DNA of 6,347 nt from Pedobacter sp. (GTDB lineage: Bacteria; Bacteroidota; Bacteroidia; Sphingobacteriales; Sphingobacteriaceae), in NCBI GenBank assembly GCA_004295885.1, contig SEDG01000144.1, positions 1-6,347 of the forward strand, read 5' to 3'. Shown here in pieces: positions 1 through 5,238 of this stretch. The number at the start of each line of letters is the position of its first letter. Positions within the stretch are counted from its first letter, which is position 1. The notes under the pieces are model-generated. The model did not search any database, had not been told where the DNA came from, and worked only from the letters and a program-made list of their open reading frames with translations. Made by a program: the position numbers and the translations under genes.

Positions 1-114
1 ACAGAATTAGAAATTATCAATTCAGACCAATTTATACTGAGAGCTTATAATATTTCTCCAGAAGGAGATGAAGCAAAAGCTACAGAAACGATTTATCACA
101 GGATAAGATTGTAG
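1..114 (+). CDS. C-terminal end of an unidentified protein (5' end outside window)
   Basis: The first reading frame is open from base 1 to a TAG at 112-114 and encodes the last 37 residues of a protein that begins upstream. The tail is charged and polar (SPEGDEAKATETIYHRIRL) with no cysteines and no membrane segment. The alternating pattern near the end (ETIYHRIRL) would suit a final beta strand and faintly recalls the end of lipocalin-like DUF1579 proteins, but this is too short to assign. It lies 107 bp upstream of the DUF2256 gene, so it may or may not share a transcript with it. Confidence 0.6.
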   Translation, partial: TELEIINSDQFILRAYNISPEGDEAKATETIYHRIRL

Positions 115-200
115 TTAATCTAAACATCCCGAAGCCGCTTTTCAGCAACTTCAACAAACAAAATATTTTTATTTCACAAAACCTCTTGTACAATTACTTC

Positions 201-219
201 GTAAATCTTTTCGATTTAC
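201..219 (+). promoter_or_regulatory. Perfect 7-bp hairpin directly before the DUF2256 start codon
   Basis: GTAAATC (201-207) and GATTTAC (213-219) are exact inverted repeats around a 5-base TTTTC loop, ending two bases before the ATG at 222. The stem sits where a ribosome would contact the leader, so it could affect translation of the small gene, or act as a protein-binding palindrome. It is AT-rich, has no T-tract after it and is not a terminator. Function is inference only. Confidence 0.35.
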
Positions 220-221
220 AG

Positions 222-359
222 ATGCTCAACGTTAAGAAAACAAATCTTCCTCATAAAATATGTACAGTTTGCCAAAAGCCATTTACTTGGCGTAAAAAAT
301 GGGAAAAGAACTGGGAAGAAGTTAAATATTGCAGTGAGCGATGTAGAAAGTCAAAATAA
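222..359 (+). CDS. DUF2256-type small zinc-finger protein
   Basis: A 45-residue protein, within the usual size range for DUF2256. It carries two cysteine pairs, C14-x2-C17 and C37-x3-C41, separated by a basic, tryptophan-rich centre (PFTWRKKWEKNW, residues 20-31), followed by VKYCSERCRKSK. The four cysteines probably bind one zinc ion in a treble-clef-like fold, and the basic surface suggests nucleic-acid or protein binding; neither is demonstrated. The ATG at 222 gives the typical short lead before the first CxxC. An in-frame TTG at 186 would add 12 residues and is less likely. The stop lies 4 bp before the likely start of the SDR gene, so the two are probably co-transcribed. From memory, DUF2256 genes are often found near cryptochrome/photolyase genes together with the next two families. 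Confidence 0.85.
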   Translation: MLNVKKTNLPHKICTVCQKPFTWRKKWEKNWEEVKYCSERCRKSK

Positions 360-363
360 TTTT

Positions 364-1059
364 ATGGGCAATAAAACTTATCTATTCGCAGGTGCATCAA
401 GTGCCATCGCATTGGCTACCGCTAAGGAATTAAGGCAAGATGGTAATCTCGTAATGGGTATTTCCACTAAAGAAGCTGACCCAAATTATGATGAGTTTTT
501 TACCATTGCCAAGTATGAAAGCGAATTGTTTCCAAAAATTGAAAAGCCCATTAATGGCTTAGTTTATTTCCCTGGAACAATTAATCTTAAGCCTTTTAAC
601 AGGCTCACAAATGCTGATTTTTTAAATGATTATCAGATTAATAGTTTGGGAGCAGCGAATTTTATACAGGCTTATTTACCAAATTTAAAACTTACTGAAA
701 GTGCAAGTATTGTTTTGATCAGCACTGTTGCAGTTGCTACAGGAATGCCCTTTCATGCTTCTGTTGCCATGGCTAAGGGTGCGATAGAGGGCTTAACAAA
801 GGCATTGGCTGCCGAGTTTGCTCCAAACATTAGGGTTAATTGCATCGCTCCTTCCCTTACAGAAACACCGTTAGCAGCAAAATTTATCAATACAGCAGAA
901 AAAATGGATGCTTCACAAAAAAGAAATCCACTTAAAAAAGTAGGGAGCGCCAATGAGGTTGCGAATGCGATAACTTTTTTACTACAAGATAAAGCAAGTT
1001 GGATAACAGGTCAAGTTTTAGCTGTTGATGGTGGAATGGGAAGTTTAAAATTGTTGTAG
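364..1059 (+). CDS. SDR-family protein lacking the catalytic tyrosine
   Basis: A 231-residue protein with the classical short-chain dehydrogenase/reductase layout. An N-terminal Rossmann strand and turn (YLFAGASSAIALA, residues 6-18) matches the TGxxxGxG nucleotide motif, but alanines replace the last two glycines. N93 sits at the structural Asn position, and the end has IRVNCIAPSLTETPLA (156-171) and GQVLAVDGG, both typical of SDRs. Aligned with FabG, the catalytic Ser falls on T121, the Tyr on V134 and the Lys on K138 (HASVAMAK, 131-138), so the usual proton donor is missing. It may bind a nucleotide without normal dehydrogenase activity, or use another residue such as H131 or S133. I chose the ATG at 364 because it starts just before the first Rossmann strand and follows the DUF2256 stop by 4 bp; a GTG at 334 would overlap that gene and add 10 unlikely residues. 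The substrate is unknown. Confidence 0.85.
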   Translation: MGNKTYLFAGASSAIALATAKELRQDGNLVMGISTKEADPNYDEFFTIAKYESELFPKIEKPINGLVYFPGTINLKPFNRLTNADFLNDYQINSLGAANFIQAYLPNLKLTESASIVLISTVAVATGMPFHASVAMAKGAIEGLTKALAAEFAPNIRVNCIAPSLTETPLAAKFINTAEKMDASQKRNPLKKVGSANEVANAITFLLQDKASWITGQVLAVDGGMGSLKLL

Positions 1060-1075
1060 TGGTATAAAAAAGTCA

Positions 1076-1360
1076 ATGGCAAAACCTAGTAAATTTTCAG
1101 AAAAAGACAGCGATAGAATTATAGAAATGGCTTGGGAAGATAGAACTCCTTTTGAAGCCATAGCATTTCAATTTGGCTTAAATGAGGCAGCGGTAAAAGT
1201 CTTCATGAAGCAAAAATTAAAACTAAATAGTTATAAACTTTGGAGAGAAAGAGCAAGTAATTGCCATACCAAACACGCTAAAAAAAGAGTTGCTAGTATT
1301 GACCGGTTTAAATGCACTTTACAAAAAAATATTTCGTCCAATAAAATTTCTAAAAGGTAG
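1076..1360 (+). CDS. DUF2805 / TIGR03643 family protein
   Basis: A 94-residue basic protein. The recognisable family core is at residues 7-71: FSEKDSDRIIEMAWEDRTPF, then EAIAFQFGLNEAAVKVFMK, then SYKLWRERASNCHTKHAKKR. The middle part (about 25-46) reads like a helix-turn-helix, which suggests nucleic-acid binding, but the family function is unknown to me. The tail after residue 72 is lysine-rich, unconserved to my eye and probably disordered. The gene begins 16 bp after the SDR stop and probably belongs to the same transcript. From memory, this family occurs beside, and sometimes linked to, cryptochrome/photolyase-related proteins, which fits the DUF2256 and SDR neighbours. It ends 3 bp from the end of the convergent alkC gene, and no terminator fits between them. 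Confidence 0.85.
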   Translation: MAKPSKFSEKDSDRIIEMAWEDRTPFEAIAFQFGLNEAAVKVFMKQKLKLNSYKLWRERASNCHTKHAKKRVASIDRFKCTLQKNISSNKISKR

Positions 1361-1363
1361 TTA

Positions 1364-2461
1364 TCATCTTAACTCAAAATCTCCAATTACCATTTCTAAT
1401 CCATTCACCATGATTGATAATTTATGGTGCCCTGTGTAAAATTTTCTTGTTGTAATTAATTTAAAACTTTGCTTGCGCTTTATTTTTACTTCCGCACCTG
1501 CGGGATAAGATTTCTCGCTGATTTTAAAAACTTTTCCAGCTAAACCGCCATTATTTTTTAAATAATAAAGTGTGTATTCTAGCCTAATGTAACGCTCAAT
1601 TTTATCTTCGTTTTTAATGATGAAAGAAAACTCAACTTCGCCACCAATATTTATTTTCGGCGTTTCAATTTTAAAGTCTTTGATGGATAAATGATTTGCA
1701 TCTAATCCATAAAAACTCAAAATTTCTGGATGTCCACTTTTTAACAAACTCCTGCAAGCGTGTTTAATAATTGCATCAGTTTCTTTGCCTGAACCTTGCC
1801 ATTTTTTGGCAATGCTGATAACAACATCGGGGTTATCTTTAGTAATGTCATTTAGGTTATTTGCAACACTTCTTCGTACATATTCAGATGAATCATTTTT
1901 CAGATTTTCTAAAATTGGCAAAATCAGAGTTGGGTCTTTTTTTAGCGCAGGAATTGCTGCTCCCCAAGGTAATCTTGGTCTGCTTCCTTCACTTGCAAAA
2001 CGACGAACGTGATGATTTGGATGTGTAGACATTCGTAACATCTCTGCCATCATTCTATCTCCGTATTTTAATAAAAATGGCCTTACTGCAAATTCTGCAC
2101 TAATGAATTGAGTTAAAAATTCTAGTACCTCAACAGAATTTTCAAAATCATTTAACCCATAAGTTGCCACATAATCTGGCAAAAACATAAATACCAAACC
2201 TTGTTCCCCAAAGCCATCTGCTCTTAATTGTTCAACAATTTGCTCCATCAATTTAGCGCTTTCTGCAAAATTCTTTGGCATAAAATCGTGAAGCACTTTT
2301 GTTGTATGTTGTACCCTTTCTTTCCATTCCATTTTATAAAAAGCATCAGCTAATGCGGATTTTATAAATTTCTTGGAGCTGAAATCAGGTACAACTTTCT
2401 CCAAGCTAGCCGCCAGTCGCTCGTAAAACGGTTTGTTGTAAATGTCTTTAATTAATCCCAT
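1364..2461 (-). CDS. alkC: AlkC-type DNA glycosylase (HEAT-like repeats plus Ig-like domain)
   Basis: A 365-residue cytoplasmic protein matching the length and two-domain plan of AlkC DNA glycosylases, which excise alkylated bases such as 3-methyladenine and 3-methylcytosine without flipping the base out. Residues 1 to about 250 form helical HEAT-like repeats with the family hallmark HHVRRFASEGSRPRLPWG (150-167), followed by a repeat carrying SSEYVRRSVANNLNDI (191-206). E158 in the hallmark and E123 are candidates for the acidic residues that stabilise the reaction intermediate. Residues about 258-365 are strand-rich (FKIETPKINIGGEVEFSFII, then a YIRLEYTLYYL strand) and correspond to the Ig-like domain of the larger AlkC subgroup. 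The protein appears intact. The ATG at 2461 (minus strand) begins MGLIKDIYNKPFYERLA, a typical AlkC start. It converges on the DUF2805 gene and reads away from the 490-bp intergenic region, so its promoter must lie there. Confidence 0.9.
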   Translation of the reverse strand: MGLIKDIYNKPFYERLAASLEKVVPDFSSKKFIKSALADAFYKMEWKERVQHTTKVLHDFMPKNFAESAKLMEQIVEQLRADGFGEQGLVFMFLPDYVATYGLNDFENSVEVLEFLTQFISAEFAVRPFLLKYGDRMMAEMLRMSTHPNHHVRRFASEGSRPRLPWGAAIPALKKDPTLILPILENLKNDSSEYVRRSVANNLNDITKDNPDVVISIAKKWQGSGKETDAIIKHACRSLLKSGHPEILSFYGLDANHLSIKDFKIETPKINIGGEVEFSFIIKNEDKIERYIRLEYTLYYLKNNGGLAGKVFKISEKSYPAGAEVKIKRKQSFKLITTRKFYTGHHKLSIMVNGLEMVIGDFELR

Positions 2462-2496
2462 AAAGCAAGGTGGTTATCAAGATTTAGTTTGATTGC

Positions 2497-2515
2497 ATCG
2501 ATAGACATAATCGAT
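2497..2515. promoter_or_regulatory. Pair of ATCGAT palindromes upstream of alkC
   Basis: ATCGAT occurs at 2497-2502 and again at 2510-2515, with 13 bp between equivalent bases, slightly more than one helical turn. The pair lies 36-54 bp upstream of the alkC start codon, within the likely promoter or 5' leader. Repeated palindromic boxes here could be an operator for an alkylation-responsive regulator. No binding protein is recognisable, and two six-base matches can occur by chance. Confidence 0.25.
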
Positions 2516-2579
2516 CAACATTCTGGAAAAATAAGTAAAGAAATAGAGCGATTAGGAATAAGATTTCAACAAAAATTAA

Positions 2580-2643
2580 GTCTATGAGAAAACTTAAAAA
2601 CTCGTTTAACAATTAAGCAATTTTCTAATTTGGTTTCATAGAC
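2580..2643. repeat. Imperfect nested inverted repeat
   Basis: GTCTATGA (2580-2587) pairs exactly with TCATAGAC (2636-2643). Inside it, GAAAA (2588-2592) pairs with TTTTC (2621-2625), and CTTAA (2593-2597) with TTAAG (2613-2617). Together they give 18 base pairs with unpaired bulges of 3 and 10 bases on the right side and an AT-rich loop. The arrangement could be a folded RNA or a protein-binding site. It lies 36 bp before the terminator-like hairpin on the same side, which is why an RNA is considered. Confidence 0.45.
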
Positions 2644-2678
2644 AAATCGCTAATAACGTAACTCATTCGTTTATAATA

Positions 2679-2712
2679 AAATACCTAATTATAGGTATTT
2701 CTTTTTGTTTTT
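2679..2712 (+). terminator. Terminator-like hairpin with T-rich tail
   Basis: AAATACCTA (2679-2687) and TAGGTATTT (2692-2700) are perfect 9-bp inverted repeats around an ATTA loop. A run of mostly T follows to 2712 on the + strand, interrupted by one C and one G. This is the shape of an intrinsic terminator for + strand transcription, although the stem has only two G-C pairs. The nearest upstream gene (alkC) points the other way, so no annotated + strand gene would use it. It may end an unannotated small transcript or stop antisense reading. On the minus strand the following T-tract is weaker. Confidence 0.5.
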
Positions 2713-2828
2713 AATATGTTGACATTTATCAAATAAGATTAACTAAAAAACAAAATAAATTAACCCCAGCGATAAAGAGAAGATAAAAACTCTAATTCGT
2801 TACTCTGGCTCTCAACTCCAGTGAATTT

Positions 2829-2926
2829 TTATTTTATGGAAAGGAAAAAATTTTTACAGTCCTGTATGGGCTAGTTCTTGGCATTGACGTAGGCAGTCAA
2901 TAGCAAAGTTTTTCTCCATAAATAAT
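2829..2926 (+). other. Candidate structured RNA leader or small RNA element
   Basis: The two ends form a long imperfect stem: TTTATGGA (2833-2840) pairs with TCCATAAA (2915-2922), GAAAAA (2844-2849) with TTTTTC (2909-2914) after a 3-base bulge, and TTT (2851-2853) with AAA (2905-2907). A few more A-T pairs extend it outward to about 2829 and 2926. Inside are two hairpins: AGTCC/GGGCT (2858-2862 with 2868-2872, loop TGTAT) and ATTGAC/GTCAAT (2883-2888 with 2896-2901, loop GTAGGCA). The whole resembles a three-way junction ending 25 bp before the start codon of the exported-protein operon. It could be a cis-regulatory leader, a 6S-like RNA or the inverted ends of a small non-autonomous element. 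I do not recognise a known Rfam class. Confidence 0.4.
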
Positions 2927-2951
2927 TTATCGCACTCAAACTCAAACAAAC

Positions 2952-4151
2952 ATGAAAACAAATTTACTAATTATCGGCTTCATCATCTTTGCAATGCCGC
3001 TTTCTTATGCGCAACAGATCAAAAAAAACAGTGATAGTGTTTCTTCAAGTTACAAACGTAGTTCTCTTTATACCTTAATGACAACCAACTCGGCTAGAGA
3101 ATATGAAACTGATATTCAAAGGTATTTTGTTGATAGGGTTTTACCAGATAAATATAACAACCATAATTTAAGCGAAAGATATATTGAAGCTACTAGCGCA
3201 AAAGATGAATTAGCGAATATTAAGAGCTATTTAGCAGCTAATAAAGTTGCACAGAAGCTAGTGGCCAAATGGTTTAATCGAAGCGAAAAGGGTGGCTTTA
3301 ATATGAATTTGATTAAAGAAAGGGGTTTTTATGATGCTAATATTTTAAACATTGAAGTTGCTAAATCGAGTAAAAGAGGGTTAGCCGCATTAGCTGATGC
3401 TGGCGAAGAATTGATTGGAAATACCTTTGTATTAGTAAACGATTCGAAATATACTAACAAGGAAGAAGTAGCAGGTAAAGCTAGGGCACTTTTAGGTGCT
3501 TTTGCCTCTAAATTGGGTACTGTAGGCAGCCAATTAGCCGACCAAGGACTAAAAACTTTTGGAAAGGGCTTTGTTGTAGCAACTCACTCACATTTATTTA
3601 AACTGGTTTGGAATGAAGAAATCCAAAGTAGATTTTATAACGAATTATGGGCTGATGATAAAACCATAACACCTGCGAAGAAACTAGCATTTGATAATGC
3701 TGATTTCTTTAAGCTAGAATACATCGGTACTGATAAATCATTTGCTGATGTTCAATCTACTGCCTACACAACTAAAACTAATAGCGATCTGATTGGCAGA
3801 GCCACAGTAAAATCAATCGAGAATGTAATTTCTAAACTACAAGCTGAGTACGATGTATTTAAAACAAAAATGCCTTTATATAGCATTGAGCCACTAACTG
3901 CAAAAATTGGTTTAAAAGATGGTGTAACAGAAAAAACCAAGTTTGAAGTTTTAGAACAACAAGAAGACGATAAGGGGAAAACCAAGTTTGTACAAATTGG
4001 AACCGTAAAGGTTGATACGAAATACCCTATTTGGGATAATAAGTTTGCGGCCGACGAGGAAAATCCAAATCAAAAAACCGACAAAACCTATTTCAAAAAA
4101 GTAAGCGGCAAAGATTTTTATCCTGGGTTATTAATTAGACAGGTTAAATAA
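2952..4151 (+). CDS. Exported protein of unknown function, first gene of the envelope operon
   Basis: A 399-residue protein with a clear signal peptide (hydrophobic residues 4-18, probable cut after SYA at 20), so it acts in the periplasm or beyond. No further membrane helix or lipobox is present. Residues 35-140 are charged and mostly helical (RRYFVDRVLP-like stretch near 57-65, VAKWFNRSEKGGF at 104-116, IKERGFYDANILNIEVAKSSKRG at 121-143, not contiguous in meaning). A block LADAGEELIGNTFVLVND (147-164) precedes a Gly/Ala-rich stretch (174-207). The C-terminal part (about 316-399) alternates strands and turns (AKIGLKDGV, KTKFEVLE, FVQIGTVKV, KKVSGKDFYPGLLI) and recalls the small beta-barrel at the end of FlgT-like periplasmic proteins. 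I recall similar ~400-residue proteins in Bacteroides species, all hypothetical. The start is preceded by A/C-rich sequence without a Shine-Dalgarno motif. Confidence 0.85.
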   Translation: MKTNLLIIGFIIFAMPLSYAQQIKKNSDSVSSSYKRSSLYTLMTTNSAREYETDIQRYFVDRVLPDKYNNHNLSERYIEATSAKDELANIKSYLAANKVAQKLVAKWFNRSEKGGFNMNLIKERGFYDANILNIEVAKSSKRGLAALADAGEELIGNTFVLVNDSKYTNKEEVAGKARALLGAFASKLGTVGSQLADQGLKTFGKGFVVATHSHLFKLVWNEEIQSRFYNELWADDKTITPAKKLAFDNADFFKLEYIGTDKSFADVQSTAYTTKTNSDLIGRATVKSIENVISKLQAEYDVFKTKMPLYSIEPLTAKIGLKDGVTEKTKFEVLEQQEDDKGKTKFVQIGTVKVDTKYPIWDNKFAADEENPNQKTDKTYFKKVSGKDFYPGLLIRQVK

Positions 4152-4207
4152 TCTGATATCGCAAAGAACCAAATCTCACATCATTAACAGTACTAACCAT
4201 CATAAAA

Positions 4208-4735
4208 ATGAGTATTAAATCAGTTCTAATTATCGCCCTAACAACAATAACCTTTGTTGCAAAGGCACAACAAAAATTTACAAAGGTAAAACCCACGGAA
4301 GAAGACAAACAAACCTATGCTTGGAACTACGAGATAGAGTGTGCTGGCGTTGGTACAGACGGGATGTATTTGGTAAAAGTTTACACCATTTCAAGTAAAT
4401 CAAAACTAGATCTTGAACAGGCTAAAAAGAATGCGGTGCACGGCGTAATTTTCAAGGGATTTCCTGGTAAGGATGGTTGCAAATCTCAAAAGGCCATAGC
4501 TACAAACCCAAATGTAGAATATGAAAAAAACGACTTTTTTATGAATTTTTTTCAAGATAACGGTAAGTACATGAAATATGTTAGCCTTTCTAATGCTGGT
4601 CAAATTGATGCAAAAGACACCAAAAAGGTGGGCAAAGAATATAAGATTGGCGTAATAGTAACCGTATCAAAAGATGCTTTACGAAAAGATTTAGAAGAGG
4701 CTGGAATTATAAGAGGACTAAACTCCGGATTTTAA
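4208..4735 (+). CDS. Exported protein of unknown function, paralogue of the next gene
   Basis: A 175-residue protein with a signal peptide (residues 1-20, probable cut after AKA before QQ). The mature part has YEIECAGVGTDGMYLVKVYT (41-60), then a helix with AKKNAVHGVIFKGFPG (72-87), QKAI (94-97), a YEKNDFFMNFF segment (105-115), a lysine-rich turn and the end YKIGVIVTVSKDALRKDLEE (145-164) with GII. The same order and motifs recur in the following gene, so the pair arose by duplication. The aGVgTDG opening and strand-helix alternation loosely recall LPP20/FlgP-like or CsgG-associated small envelope proteins, but I cannot assign a family. Two cysteines (C45, C91) could form a disulfide in the periplasm. 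It follows the first operon gene by 56 bp, the widest gap in the cluster. Confidence 0.85.
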   Translation: MSIKSVLIIALTTITFVAKAQQKFTKVKPTEEDKQTYAWNYEIECAGVGTDGMYLVKVYTISSKSKLDLEQAKKNAVHGVIFKGFPGKDGCKSQKAIATNPNVEYEKNDFFMNFFQDNGKYMKYVSLSNAGQIDAKDTKKVGKEYKIGVIVTVSKDALRKDLEEAGIIRGLNSGF

Positions 4736-4747
4736 CAATTACATAGG

Positions 4748-5233
4748 ATGAAAAAATTAAAATTAATTGCATTTATTATAGCAATAATAAGCTGTTCATG
4801 CAGTCAAAAAGTAGTATTGGATAAAGGCAACTATAATTATCAAGTTGCGGGCGTTACTACTGATGGTAACGGGCGTTTAATTGTAAAATCTTTTGCTACA
4901 GGCAGAACTTACGATGAAATTAAAGTAAACGTACTAAAAAAGGTGATTAGAGAAATCGTTTTTGTGGGTATTACCAACGGGAACAATGCCATGTTTCAAA
5001 AACCAATAATTACAGATGTAAGAGTAGAAGCTGAAAAACAAGATTACTTCACGAAATTTTATACTTCGCTTTTATCATCACAAGACTTTGTAAGCATTTC
5101 GAGAGAATTTGCAACCAAACCAGAAATCAAGATGCTAGAAAAGACACAAAATTTAGCGTTAGGTTTTGAAATTTCTGTTGACAGATCTCGAATAAAAGAA
5201 AAACTCATTAACGAGGGCATAATTAAAAATTAA
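4748..5233 (+). CDS. Predicted lipoprotein, paralogue of the preceding gene
   Basis: A 161-residue protein whose N-terminus is a lipoprotein signal: a basic start, a hydrophobic stretch (6-15) and IISC ending at C16, which would be lipidated; C18 is a second, less fitting candidate. The mature protein aligns with its upstream neighbour: YQVAGVTTDG (31-40), LIVKSF (44-49), a helix with LKKVIREIVFVGI (63-75), QKPII (84-88), VEAEKQDYFTKFY (93-105), FVSIS (114-118), and an end LGFEISVDRSRIKEKLINEGII (138-159, two segments). The gene lies 12 bp after the previous stop and 5 bp before the next start, so co-transcription is nearly certain. It is probably anchored in the inner or outer membrane facing the periplasm, and may be the membrane-bound partner of the soluble paralogue. 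Confidence 0.85.
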   Translation: MKKLKLIAFIIAIISCSCSQKVVLDKGNYNYQVAGVTTDGNGRLIVKSFATGRTYDEIKVNVLKKVIREIVFVGITNGNNAMFQKPIITDVRVEAEKQDYFTKFYTSLLSSQDFVSISREFATKPEIKMLEKTQNLALGFEISVDRSRIKEKLINEGIIKN

Positions 5234-5238
5234 GTGAT

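Noticed and set aside
334..363. GTG start at 334 extending the SDR gene by 10 residues
   Set aside because: It would overlap the DUF2256 gene by 26 bp and add residues before the first Rossmann strand; the ATG at 364 fits the family start and follows the DUF2256 stop closely.
1785..2012. Plus-strand frame of 75 codons within alkC
   Set aside because: It is a shadow of the alkC coding strand with no recognisable domain or start signal; the same applies to minus-strand frames at 753-953, 3764-3985, 4406-4603 and 5421-5624.
2584..2616. Ten-codon frame (MRKLKNSFNN) inside the nested hairpin, as a leader peptide
   Set aside because: No ribosome-binding signal, no regulatory codon run, and such frames are common by chance in AT-rich DNA.
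2719..2724. TTGACA as a sigma-70 -35 box
   Set aside because: No matching -10 element at the right distance, and Bacteroidota promoters use a different consensus (TTG about 20 bp before TAnnTTTG), which I could not find convincingly in 2462-2951.
2835..2873. Short frame starting ATG at 2835 (MERKKFLQSCMG then stop), resembling the start of an exported Bacteroidota protein
   Set aside because: Only 12 codons; a frame change would add about 10 more before another stop. It lies inside the structured element and has no continuing homology, so chance or an old gene remnant cannot be told apart.
2829..2926. Inverted repeat as a transposable element (MITE)
   Set aside because: No clear target-site duplication outside the repeat can be separated from the AT-rich palindrome itself, and no second copy is present in the window; kept only as an alternative explanation.
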